Below, piece after piece: positions 52,847 to 60,843 of a DNA stretch of 64,000 nucleotides; position 1 is the first letter of the stretch, and every line of letters starts with the position of its first letter. Below the pieces are notes generated by a model. That model saw only the letters and a program-made list of their open reading frames with translations. It was not told where the DNA came from and made no database searches. The position numbers and the translations under genes were made by a program. Origin of the DNA: Bacillota bacterium (GTDB lineage Bacteria > Bacillota > Clostridia > Christensenellales > Aristaeellaceae); contig JAEWYP010000024.1 of NCBI GenBank assembly GCA_023395615.1, positions 1 to 64,000 of the forward strand, in the 5' to 3' direction.

Positions 52847-53574
52847 CAGATTACGGTTTGGAACGTGTGCATGCCGAACTGCTGGACGTGCTTGCGGATA
52901 CGGTGCGCGTGCTGGAAAAAAACCGGCTTCCTTACAGCGCCATGTGCGGTACGCTCCTGGGCGCCGTACGTCACCGGGGTTTTATTCCCTGGGATGATGA
53001 TGTGGATCTGGTGCTTCCACGCGACAGTTACGACCGTTTTGCAGCGATTTATCCTACGCAGTGCGGGCAGGGCTTTACACTGGACTTAACCGATACATGG
53101 GTGCCACGCGTACGCAAGGCGGACGGCGATGCGTTTGTGGATCTGTTTATCCTTGATCCGCTACCTAAGGGTGCTATCTCGCGCGCGTGGAAACTCTTCC
53201 GGCTTCGTATGCTGCAGGGGATGCTGAAGAAGCAGGTGGATTATCGCCGCTTTTCTTTTGATAAGCGATTGTTGTTATGGGGTACGAACCTGCTGGGATT
53301 GCCGTTTTCCCGCCAAAGCCTGCTTGCTGCTTACGCGCGTGTGGCCCGTGCCGGCGCGCCCGGCGCACAGCTACACATGAGCGACGGGGCTTTTAACCTG
53401 CTTACGATGGCATTTGACCGGGACGTCTTTGCCAACCCTGTTCCCGTGCCTTTTGAAACGCTGACCCTGCGTGTGCCGCGGGATGCGGGCGCAGTGCTGA
53501 CCAGCCTGTACGGCCCGGATTATATGACCCCACCGCCGGAAAACGAGCGCAGACCGCTCCATCTGGATCGATAA
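52843..53574 (+). CDS. LicD/fukutin-family nucleotidyl-phosphosugar transferase
   Basis: LicD-type enzymes transfer a phosphorylated group (phosphocholine, or a pentitol phosphate in the fukutin branch) from a CDP carrier to a glycan. The core TLLGAVRHRGFIPWDDDVDLVLPR with its DDDVD metal site is near residues 37-60, and DAFVDLFILDPLP follows. 243 residues from ATG 52843. It sits between the transketolase and the flippase with overlaps on both sides. A donor-making gene such as licC or ispD-like tarI is not next to it. Confidence 0.9.
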   Translation: MTDYGLERVHAELLDVLADTVRVLEKNRLPYSAMCGTLLGAVRHRGFIPWDDDVDLVLPRDSYDRFAAIYPTQCGQGFTLDLTDTWVPRVRKADGDAFVDLFILDPLPKGAISRAWKLFRLRMLQGMLKKQVDYRRFSFDKRLLLWGTNLLGLPFSRQSLLAAYARVARAGAPGAQLHMSDGAFNLLTMAFDRDVFANPVPVPFETLTLRVPRDAGAVLTSLYGPDYMTPPPENERRPLHLDR

Positions 53575-55160
53575 TGAGGGATACGGCCTTGAATTACCGC
53601 AACAACACCCGTACGTCGCGCTTTGTGCAGAACACTGTATTTACGGCCGCCTACCAGCTTACAGCTATGCTGATGGGCTTTGTAACGCCGCGCCTGATGA
53701 TGCTGTTCTACGGCTCGCAGGTCAACGGGTTGATCGTGAGCGCGAATGAGTTTTTAACCTATTTCCGTCTGGTAGAGGCGGGACTGGCTGCCGCTGTTGT
53801 GTTCAGCTTGTATAAACCGCTTGCGGATAAGGACTACGATGGCGTCAGCGCCATCGTGTCAGCCGCGCGGCAATTTTATAATATCGCGGGATGGATGTTC
53901 GTCGGGCTTACGGTGGTTCTGGCGGCTGTCTATCCCTTTGTTGTGCCGGTCGAAACTATTAACGGCGACCTGATGAGCTACCTCAGCGTGTTCCTGCTCA
54001 TCTGTGCGATGGGGATATCCGGCGCGCTGGAGTTCTTCACGCTTTCCCGTTATCGCGTACTGCTGACCGCAGACCAGCGGACCTTCATGATCAGTCTGGC
54101 CAGCATGTCGTCGCTGCTGCTGCAGACAGCGGCGATTGTGGTGCTGGCGTATCTGCGGACGAACATCATCATCGTTCGTCTGGCCGCGTCGCTGACCATC
54201 ATGATCCGCCCGCTGATCCTGGGCAGCTATGTGAAGAAAGTTTATCCGCAGGTGAATGCGTTCGCCAAACCAAACAAAGCGGCGCTGGCCCGTCGGTGGG
54301 ATGCGATGTACCAGCAGTTTACCACGGCGTTCCATCAGAGCGCCGCGATTATGCTGACAACGATCATTACCCGCGACGCGGCGATGATCTCCGTGTACGG
54401 TACCTACAACATGGTCACGGTCGGCCTGTGGGGGATCCTCAAAATGACCACCACCGGTATTTACTCCGGTTTTGGTGATTTGCTGGTGCGTGGTCAGCAA
54501 GAAAAATTTCAAAAAGCGTATCGTGATTTTGAGTACCTGTACCTTGCGATCACTACAGTGTTGTTTTCTGTGGCGGCCATTATGATCGTTCCCTTTGTGG
54601 TGCTGTATACCGATAAGATCACCGATGCCAACTATTCCGCGCCGCTGATCGGCATCATGGTGGTTCTGGAGGCAATTACCGACCATGGGAAAATGCCGAT
54701 GGACCTGATGATTACGGCAAGCGGTAAATTTAAGGAAACACGACACCAGTGCACCGCGCAGGTGGTCGCAGCTGTCGTGTTGGGCCTGGGGTTGGGCTTC
54801 TGGGGTTTACAGACCAGCATGACGATGGCGGTCGTCGGCATTCTCGCGGGTATTATCCTGTCCAATATTCTGCGTACGATTTTGCAACTCTGGTTTGTCC
54901 CGAAATACATTACACATCTGCCCTGGCAGGATACCCTGAAGCGTATTTTACGCATGATGGGGGAAGTTGCGCTGATCGCCGGACCGTTCCTGGCGTTTCA
55001 TCTGCTGGATATTAACGGTTTCTTTAAATGGATCACGCTTGCTGTGCCGCTGTGCATCTATGCTTCGGCGATTACGCTCGGTTTCGGATGGATTTTTGAG
55101 CGTGATAGTGTAAAATCCCTGCTTGGCCGCACCAAATTCCTGTTTCAGAAAGGGAAATGA
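53574..55160 (+). CDS. Polysaccharide flippase-like membrane protein
   Basis: A 528-residue protein with about 14 hydrophobic segments of the MATE/Wzx/MVF type. The start TVFTAAYQLTAMLMGFVTPRLMMLFYGSQVNGLIVSANEFLTYF is typical of oligosaccharide flippases. It would carry a lipid-linked glycan across the membrane. The start shares one base with the stop of the LicD gene. No polymerase or ligase is in the operon, so the unit may be short. Confidence 0.9.
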   Translation: MRDTALNYRNNTRTSRFVQNTVFTAAYQLTAMLMGFVTPRLMMLFYGSQVNGLIVSANEFLTYFRLVEAGLAAAVVFSLYKPLADKDYDGVSAIVSAARQFYNIAGWMFVGLTVVLAAVYPFVVPVETINGDLMSYLSVFLLICAMGISGALEFFTLSRYRVLLTADQRTFMISLASMSSLLLQTAAIVVLAYLRTNIIIVRLAASLTIMIRPLILGSYVKKVYPQVNAFAKPNKAALARRWDAMYQQFTTAFHQSAAIMLTTIITRDAAMISVYGTYNMVTVGLWGILKMTTTGIYSGFGDLLVRGQQEKFQKAYRDFEYLYLAITTVLFSVAAIMIVPFVVLYTDKITDANYSAPLIGIMVVLEAITDHGKMPMDLMITASGKFKETRHQCTAQVVAAVVLGLGLGFWGLQTSMTMAVVGILAGIILSNILRTILQLWFVPKYITHLPWQDTLKRILRMMGEVALIAGPFLAFHLLDINGFFKWITLAVPLCIYASAITLGFGWIFERDSVKSLLGRTKFLFQKGK

Positions 55161-55510
55161 TCATGCTTGAAAAAGTGAATCTGCTGGACGCGGCAAACGC
55201 AACGAAAGGGCTGTATGTTTACGACGCGGTTGGAAAGCTGAACGGCGGTGTGGTAAGCGTTGTGCGGGTGGAAAACCGCACGCTGGATTTTCACGTGCAC
55301 GAGCAAAGCGACGAGCTGTTTTTTGTGTTGGAAGGTCGTTTTACAGTGGAAACCGACGACGGACAGGTTACGCTCGCGCCCGGAGAAATGGTGATTGTGC
55401 CTAAAGGTATGCGCCACAGACCGGTGGTTACGTCGCTGGTGAAGGTGATGCAGATCGAGCTGGAAGGCACGCTGAACAAGCAAAACAGCGGCACACTGTA
55501 TGAGCCCTGA
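55157..55510 (+). CDS. Small cupin-domain protein
   Basis: The 117-residue single cupin has FHVHEQSDELFFVLEGRF (motif 1, metal ligands His and Glu) and PGEMVIVPKGMRHRP (motif 2). ATG 55157 overlaps the flippase stop; ATG 55163 is also possible. Such cupins may be sugar isomerases or binding proteins. The operon suggests a role in handling the sugar ligand but the substrate is unknown. A terminator follows. Confidence 0.85.
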   Translation: MIMLEKVNLLDAANATKGLYVYDAVGKLNGGVVSVVRVENRTLDFHVHEQSDELFFVLEGRFTVETDDGQVTLAPGEMVIVPKGMRHRPVVTSLVKVMQIELEGTLNKQNSGTLYEP

Positions 55511-55539
55511 GCGTTTTGCTGAAGTTATTGAAACAGAAT

Positions 55540-55591
55540 ACGGCCCCCGACGGCAAGGCAGAATGCCTGGCGACGGGGGCCGTGTTTTACT
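55540..55591 (+). terminator. Rho-independent terminator of glycan operon
   Basis: ACGGCCCCCG and CGGGGGCCGT pair, with an inner GGCA/TGCC stem, followed by GTTTTAC. The TetR gene ends at 55587 on the other strand, so it may serve both. Confidence 0.85.
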
Positions 55592-56147
55592 CCAAACCTT
55601 TTCCGGCCGACTGGCTTGCGGTATTACGAATTGTCGAACTGTCTACCGTGCGACGGCAGAGAGAAACAAACTGCTCGGCGCTGGCGGGTTTTCCATCTCT
55701 CAGCCAACGCACGATCGCGCAACGTAACGCGTCGCTGAGAAACACACAGTAAAACTCCCGAACTTCGTCATCCCGGATTTCCGGCCGGAAATAGGCGCTT
55801 AAGATTGCTTCCAACGTTTCGTTAAACGTATCGCTGAAGGCATTTTGTCCCTCGATAGCGAAAGCGTTGATGTAGAACTGGCGGTTTTCGGCAAAATAAT
55901 CACAGATTTTGCGAAGATAGGTCCATAGATCACTCTGGTGATCAGTATCCAGCAGCTGCATAAATTCGCTGTAGAATACCCAGTTGAGCAGATCATATTT
56001 ATCCTGAAAATGATAATAGAAACTTTTTCGGTGCATACCGCATTGTTCGCAGATATCCCCGACGCTGATTTTGTGAAACGCATGGGTTTGCATCAGGGTT
56101 TTTAAGGCGGCGCCCAGCGCCCGCTTGGTGATATTGGCTTCGGGCAT
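55587..56147 (-). CDS. TetR/AcrR-family regulator
   Basis: A 186-residue protein with an N-terminal TetR helix-turn-helix (ITKRALGAALKTLMQTHAFHKISVGDICEQCGMHRKSFYYHFQDKYDLLNWVF, about 5-56) and a C-terminal domain like that of DhaS-type regulators (FYCVFLSDALRCAIVRWLRDG). ATG 56147 is preferred because the HTH starts there and GAGGGGAGGG stands upstream; a longer frame overlaps the gene before it. It is the last gene of the radical SAM set, and the palindromes at 58774-58857 are candidate binding sites. Ligand unknown. Confidence 0.88.
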   Translation of the reverse strand: MPEANITKRALGAALKTLMQTHAFHKISVGDICEQCGMHRKSFYYHFQDKYDLLNWVFYSEFMQLLDTDHQSDLWTYLRKICDYFAENRQFYINAFAIEGQNAFSDTFNETLEAILSAYFRPEIRDDEVREFYCVFLSDALRCAIVRWLRDGKPASAEQFVSLCRRTVDSSTIRNTASQSAGKGLE

Positions 56148-56166
56148 GGTGCGCAAATCCCTCCCC

Positions 56167-57192
56167 TCAGCGATGGTGTCGAACGTGAGGCATGGCCTGC
56201 TCAATCAGCGTGGCGAGCGAAAGGATGCCAAACCGTTCCGTACCTGTGTTCGCCGGATAAACCAGAGAGCCATCCGATGACAGAACAAGCATACAACTCT
56301 CGTTGGAAATGATGTGATCCACCTGCTGTACATCGTTGATTAATTCTACGGGAAAAAGCGGGTAACGCCCGCGGCTGCGAATTTCCACGATCTGATCGTA
56401 AACGTGAGCGCACACGGCTGGGTCACACCCGGGGGCGGGCAACAGGAACAGGAACGGATACCCTTCCCGTACGACGCTTTGTAAAAACGCGTCTGAGAGG
56501 TATTCCTCTGCGTTTACTTCGTTATATTCGCAATTCAGGCCAAACATCCTCTTTTTTTCAGACAAAAGCGCCCCCGCAGCAGGCAGTTTGGCCTGGCTTC
56601 CACGCGGCACCAGCAGTGTGTTACGGATAAGCGCGTCGCTGCGGGTAAGGATTTGGTTGGTTTCCTCATCGGCGGAGAACAGGAAAAAGGCGCTGTTACC
56701 GTGGGCTTCCGCTGCGCTCAGCAGGGCGTCAAAATCGGCTGTCTGTGTGCCGACAAAGAGAAAGTAGGTGTAGATCCCCATCTTTTCGCCTTCGTCAACC
56801 AAACGACTCATTTCCAACGGATGGGGGGTGGGGCTGTTCAGGTCCAGCAGAATCGTCCAGGGTACGTTGATTCCGTGTTCCTTCTCATAAGCCCTGATGG
56901 TTTTTGCACCCTGTGTCCAGCTCATATAACCAACATTGAAACCCAACGTTTCCAGCGTTTTCGGCTCCACATTACGGATCAGCGAGGTAACCAGTTCGTA
57001 ATACGCGCTCTGTTTTTTTTTCAGCACGCTTTGCGCATCGGTGAAAAAGGTTTGCTGATAGCGTCCGCGGCCGAACTGGATGCCTAAATCGACCAGCCTG
57101 CGAATGCTGCGGTTTGGATCGCGGCGGATGTCACGAATACCTTTGCTGACGACATTGCGGATGGCCGCCTTGATGACGGGTTGATTATCCAT
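56167..57192 (-). CDS. Degenerate radical SAM-like paralogue lacking Fe-S cysteines
   Basis: This 341-residue protein resembles the radical SAM enzyme encoded just upstream. Its GINVPWTILLDLNSP (107-121) lines up with CNIPWAVLMDPTSA of that enzyme, but where the enzyme has CNLHCTGC this protein has no cysteine (TPHPLEMS). The GGEP SAM motif is also gone; FVGTQTADF stands there. The N-terminal helical part and the KMGIYTYFLFVG strand are kept. It should therefore not carry a 4Fe-4S cluster and may be a non-catalytic partner or binding subunit. The gene is intact with a good ribosome site (CCGGAGG), so it is not simply a pseudogene. Confidence 0.72.
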   Translation of the reverse strand: MDNQPVIKAAIRNVVSKGIRDIRRDPNRSIRRLVDLGIQFGRGRYQQTFFTDAQSVLKKKQSAYYELVTSLIRNVEPKTLETLGFNVGYMSWTQGAKTIRAYEKEHGINVPWTILLDLNSPTPHPLEMSRLVDEGEKMGIYTYFLFVGTQTADFDALLSAAEAHGNSAFFLFSADEETNQILTRSDALIRNTLLVPRGSQAKLPAAGALLSEKKRMFGLNCEYNEVNAEEYLSDAFLQSVVREGYPFLFLLPAPGCDPAVCAHVYDQIVEIRSRGRYPLFPVELINDVQQVDHIISNESCMLVLSSDGSLVYPANTGTERFGILSLATLIEQAMPHVRHHR

Positions 57193-57237
57193 AAAGCACC
57201 TCCGGCGTTATCCTACACCAATATCAGACAAGCGTAA

Positions 57238-57264
57238 AGCCCCGCGCGAATGCGCGCGGGGCGA
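57238..57264 (-). terminator. Attenuating hairpin between radical SAM genes
   Basis: GCCCCGCGCGC and GCGCGGGGC form a hairpin on the minus strand, followed by only three T (TTTACGC). It may lower rather than end transcription into the degenerate paralogue. Confidence 0.6.
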
Positions 57265-57269
57265 AAAAA

Positions 57270-58715
57270 TCACAGGGTGGAGCGCACCTCGTCGACTGCC
57301 GTGTGCGCATCGTGGGCGTACTGCTTTTGCAGGGCTGCGTTGCGCTGCTTCTTCTTTTCCCACTTCTCGGGGCCGCCGCTTTCCTCCCACAGTTTTTCGG
57401 ATACCGGCTGCCAGCGATCCGCGACCAGCCTGCATTTTTCACATAACGCATGCACATCCTCCGGGTGCTGCATATCGGTGGATTTTGCGCCGCTCTTGTC
57501 CACCATTTCGGCCAGTTTGCCGCAGTTATCCAGCAGCGGGCAGGGGCGAAGCATATTATCGTTAAAGGGCTGGTTGTGATAATACTGCATAAACAGCGGA
57601 CTCTGGTAGGCTTGCAGCAGCGTCTTTTCACGAATGTTGGAGTCGCTGTAGTGGATAAAGGCGCACGGCTCGATGTCGCCGTTGGCGTTGATGTGCAGGT
57701 AACGCCGCCCGCCCGCGATGCAGCCGTCCGCGTATTCGCCGTCGTTCCAGAAATCCATGGTAAACAGGGCCTTGGTGGAACGGAAAGCGCGCAGCCTGTG
57801 GTACATAAATTCCCGCTGCTCGGCGGAAACCAACAGTTCCGGCACCGCATCCTGCCCGACGGGGATATAGGTGAAAAGCCACATGAATTTCGCGCCCAGT
57901 CGGATCATCTCGTCAAAGTAAGCGTCGCTGCCGATGTCTTCCACGTTTTGCGAAGTATAACAGCAGCTTACGCCGAAGGCGAGCTTCTTGCGCTTAAGTA
58001 TTTCCATGGCTTTGACGACCTTGGCGTATGTTCCGTCACCGCGGCGGCTGTCCGTTGCTTTTTCGAAACCTTCCACGCTGATGGCGGGCACGAAATTTTT
58101 CACCCTCAGCATTTCATCAGCAAACGCTTCGTCAATCAGGGTGCCATTGGTAAAGGAGAGGAAGGCGCAATCCGGATGGCGTTCGCACAGCGTAATGATA
58201 TCCTGTTTACGTACCAGCGGTTCCCCGCCGGAGTATATGAAGAAGTAGGTGCCTAAAGCCGTCGCCTGTTTTACGATGCTGTCAAGCTCATCCAGCGACA
58301 TGTTCAGGCGGTTTCCGTAATCGGCAGCCCAGCAGCCTGTGCAATGAAGGTTGCAGGCACTTGTGGGGTCCATCAGCACAGCCCAGGGGATGTTGCAATG
58401 ATATTTTTCGCTGTAGCGGCGCTGACGTGGCGTACCGATCATGCTGCCGTTAATCACGAAGTTTTCAAACAACCGCAGTCGCTGACCATCGTCAATATCG
58501 GTCCAGACGCTTTTCACCAGACGTGACCAGTTGTTCTCAGGATCGGAAAGCGCATCCTTCACCAGCTGCGCTTCATGTTTCACGCCGTTGCCGTGGTCGT
58601 TGCGGATCAGCCAATTGATTACCTTCATACCGTTTCGGTCGAAATCCTTGTTCACGTACCGAAGCACACGCTTCAACGCGATTGATTTCGCCCATTCGGA
58701 AACTGTTTTCCCCAT
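57270..58715 (-). CDS. Radical SAM protein with C-terminal cysteine-rich domain
   Basis: The [4Fe-4S] cluster motif is CNLHCTGC (Cys121, 125, 128); the SAM motif FIYSGGEPLV follows at about 152-161. The C-terminal third (about 330-450) has cysteines in DGCIAGGRRYLHINANGDIEPCAFIHYSDSN, PCPLLDNC and LCEKC, like SPASM domains that hold extra clusters. SPASM enzymes modify peptides or act as anaerobic enzyme activators. The N-terminal 100 residues are helical and shared with the next gene. ATG 58715 follows AAGGAGGCGGCCAAT; length 481. The substrate is unknown; no obvious precursor peptide gene is nearby. Confidence 0.85.
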   Translation of the reverse strand: MGKTVSEWAKSIALKRVLRYVNKDFDRNGMKVINWLIRNDHGNGVKHEAQLVKDALSDPENNWSRLVKSVWTDIDDGQRLRLFENFVINGSMIGTPRQRRYSEKYHCNIPWAVLMDPTSACNLHCTGCWAADYGNRLNMSLDELDSIVKQATALGTYFFIYSGGEPLVRKQDIITLCERHPDCAFLSFTNGTLIDEAFADEMLRVKNFVPAISVEGFEKATDSRRGDGTYAKVVKAMEILKRKKLAFGVSCCYTSQNVEDIGSDAYFDEMIRLGAKFMWLFTYIPVGQDAVPELLVSAEQREFMYHRLRAFRSTKALFTMDFWNDGEYADGCIAGGRRYLHINANGDIEPCAFIHYSDSNIREKTLLQAYQSPLFMQYYHNQPFNDNMLRPCPLLDNCGKLAEMVDKSGAKSTDMQHPEDVHALCEKCRLVADRWQPVSEKLWEESGGPEKWEKKKQRNAALQKQYAHDAHTAVDEVRSTL

Positions 58716-58743
58716 ATTGGCCGCCTCCTTATCTCTTGGCACC

Positions 58744-58857
58744 AGTATAGAAGAAAATCCGAGGAGGTATGGAGTCCCAAATTGGAAAGAACGTCCAAAA
58801 GTGAAACACGAGTAGAAAAATGTCCCAAATTGGGACAAAGCAGGAAAAATGTCCCAA
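58744..58857 (-). promoter_or_regulatory. Promoter with repeated TGTCCCAA palindromes
   Basis: On the minus strand TATACT (58749-58744) is the likely -10; the -35 (CCATAC) is poor. A perfect palindrome TGTCCCAA-A-TTGGGACA lies at 58821-58837. An incomplete copy GTCCCAAATTGG is at 58774-58785, and a half site TGTCCCAA at 58850-58857. The 58774 copy is centred about 44 bases before the expected transcript start, a place where activators bind. The downstream TetR protein is the obvious candidate. Confidence 0.68.
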
Positions 58858-58902
58858 GCCACGCCGCACCCCGCAGAAGCGGGATGCGGCGTGGCTTCGG
58901 TT
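58856..58902 (-). terminator. Terminator of hexuronate operon
   Basis: AAGCCACGCCGCA and TGCGGCGTGGCTT form a long hairpin with inner CCCGC/GCGGG pairing. On the minus strand it follows the SDR gene; its T run is weak (TTGGGACATTTTT). Confidence 0.75.
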
Positions 58903-58949
58903 TGCAGTATACGAAATGATTGATGAAAGCATTTTTACTGCCGCGGGGA

Positions 58950-59747
58950 TTACTGTGGCTGTTTACCAATGTAAGCGAGGATACCCCCGTCTACATAAAG
59001 GATGTGGCCGTTCACAAAGTCGCTGGCGTCGCTGGCCAGAAACACCGCCGGGCCGATCAGATCTTCCGCCTCGCCCCAGCGGTTAGCCGGGGTTTTAGCG
59101 CGGATGAAGCTGTCAAACGGATGCATGGAGCCGTCGGGCTGCATTTCTCTTAGCGGCGCGGTCTGCGGCGTGGCGATGTACCCCGGCCCGATGCCGTTGC
59201 ACTGGATGTTGTACTGCCCGTATTCAGCGCAGATGTTGCGGGTGAGCATTTTGAGTCCGCCCTTGGCCGCGGCGTACGCCGAGACTGTTTCCCGACCCAG
59301 TTCGCTCATCATGGAGCAGATGTTAATGATTTTGCCGTGCCCCCGCGCGATCATGGAGGGGAGCACCGCCTTACTCACGATAAACGGAGCGTTCAGGTCC
59401 ACGTCGATTACCTGCCGGAATTGTTCGGCGGTCATCTCGATCATCGGGATGCGCTTGATAATGCCCGCGTTGTTGACCAGAATGTCAACGGAACCGACAT
59501 CCTCTTCGATCTGCCGGATTAAACCGCCAACGGCAGACTCGTCGGTCACGTCGCAGACGTATCCGTGGGCTTCAATCCCCAGTTCCCGGTAGGCAGCGAT
59601 CCCCCGATCCACCAGTTCCTGCCGCAGATCGTTAAAAACGATAGTCGCCCCGGCGTTCGCAAACCCCGTCGCGATGGCGAAACCGATGCCGTAGCTGGCC
59701 CCGGTGACCAACGCCACTCGGCCCTTGAGGGAGAACAGATTCTTCAT
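58950..59747 (-). CDS. SDR dehydrogenase, gluconate 5-dehydrogenase/KduD-like
   Basis: A short-chain dehydrogenase with TGASYGIG (15-22) as the cofactor motif, NNAGI, and the catalytic Ser, Tyr and Lys in ICSMMSELGRETVSAYAAAKGG. It is most like IdnO/KduD, which reduce 5-ketogluconate or 2,5-diketo-3-deoxygluconate. In a set with kduI and kdgK, reduction of 2,5-diketo-3-deoxygluconate to KDG is the most fitting role, but 5-ketogluconate cannot be excluded. Length 265. GAAAGGAG precedes the ATG. Confidence 0.88.
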   Translation of the reverse strand: MKNLFSLKGRVALVTGASYGIGFAIATGFANAGATIVFNDLRQELVDRGIAAYRELGIEAHGYVCDVTDESAVGGLIRQIEEDVGSVDILVNNAGIIKRIPMIEMTAEQFRQVIDVDLNAPFIVSKAVLPSMIARGHGKIINICSMMSELGRETVSAYAAAKGGLKMLTRNICAEYGQYNIQCNGIGPGYIATPQTAPLREMQPDGSMHPFDSFIRAKTPANRWGEAEDLIGPAVFLASDASDFVNGHILYVDGGILAYIGKQPQ

Positions 59748-59780
59748 CCGAAACGCTCCTTTCAGAAGTGCCGGGGAGGC

Positions 59781-60818
59781 TTACCGCTGCACCCGGCCGG
59801 AACCGCTGCCTTTCATGAGGCTTTCCACTTCGCTTACGCTGACGCGGTTATAATCGCCGCTGATGGTATGCTTCAGGCAACTGGCGGCCACGGCGAATTC
59901 CAGCGCGGTTTTCTCTTCCGGGTAGGTGTTCAGGCCATAAATCAGGCCGCCGCCGAAGCTGTCGCCCCCGCCTACGCGATCCACGATATCGGTGATGGCG
60001 TATTTGCGGCTGACGATAAAGTCTTTGCCGTTATACAGGCAGGCGCTCCAATCGTTATGGTTGGCGCTCTTGCTTTCCCGCAGGGTAATGGCTACCCGGG
60101 AAACGTTGGGATATTTTTGCATGGCGAGGGCGGCGATTGCTTTGTACTGTTCCACATTCAGCTCGCCTGCCTCTACGGCACTCTGGCTGTCCGCCTTCAG
60201 AAGAAGGGCCTTCTGGAAATCCTCCTCGTTGGCGATAATGGTATCCACATATTTCACCAGTTCCGTCATCACCTGATCGGCGGTTTTGCCGTACTTCCAC
60301 AGGTTCTTCCGGTAGTTCAGGTCGCAGCTGACCTGCAGGCCCATAGCTTTGGCAGCCCGGACCGCTTCCAGGCTCAGCTCTGCGGCGCCTGCGCTGATCG
60401 CGGGGGTGATGCCGGTGATATGGAACCAGGTCGCTCCGTTAAAAGCCTTTTTCCAGTCGATGTCGCCTGGTTTGGCCTCGGAAATGGCGCTGCCCGCGCG
60501 ATCGTAAATGACCTTGCTGGGCCGCTGCACCGCGCCGGTCTCCAGATAGTAAATTCCCATACGGCCTTCGCCGCGAACGATAGCGGAGGTATCCACGCCG
60601 AAACCGCGCAGCTCCCGCAAACAGGCTTCGCCGATATCGTTTTTGGGCAACACTGTTACATACCGCGCGTCCATGCCATAATTGGCAAGGCTTACGGCTA
60701 CATTAGCCTCGCCGCCGCCGAAGGTGGCCTCCAGCGACGGGGACTGAAAGAAACGCTCATAACCGGGGCTTTTCAGGCGGAGCATGATTTCACCAAAGGT
60801 AACGACTTTCGCACCCAT
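59781..60818 (-). CDS. kdgK: 2-dehydro-3-deoxygluconokinase
   Basis: KdgK phosphorylates KDG to KDPG. This PfkB-family kinase shows TFGEIMLRL at the start, GGGEANVAVSLANYG (substrate site) and DRVGGGDSFGGGLIYGL (catalytic Asp). The start at 60818 follows AAAGGGTGTCCGTTC; length 345. It lies between the KDPG aldolase and the SDR gene, so KDG made by the operon goes directly to KDPG cleavage. Confidence 0.94.
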   Translation of the reverse strand: MGAKVVTFGEIMLRLKSPGYERFFQSPSLEATFGGGEANVAVSLANYGMDARYVTVLPKNDIGEACLRELRGFGVDTSAIVRGEGRMGIYYLETGAVQRPSKVIYDRAGSAISEAKPGDIDWKKAFNGATWFHITGITPAISAGAAELSLEAVRAAKAMGLQVSCDLNYRKNLWKYGKTADQVMTELVKYVDTIIANEEDFQKALLLKADSQSAVEAGELNVEQYKAIAALAMQKYPNVSRVAITLRESKSANHNDWSACLYNGKDFIVSRKYAITDIVDRVGGGDSFGGGLIYGLNTYPEEKTALEFAVAASCLKHTISGDYNRVSVSEVESLMKGSGSGRVQR

Positions 60819-60843
60819 GAACGGACACCCTTTCTTTGTCGGC

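Noticed and set aside
56167..57192. The degenerate radical SAM gene as a simple pseudogene
   Set aside because: The frame is intact for 341 codons with a good ribosome site, and the core strands and N-terminal helices are kept; selective loss of the cluster cysteines fits a changed role better than decay.
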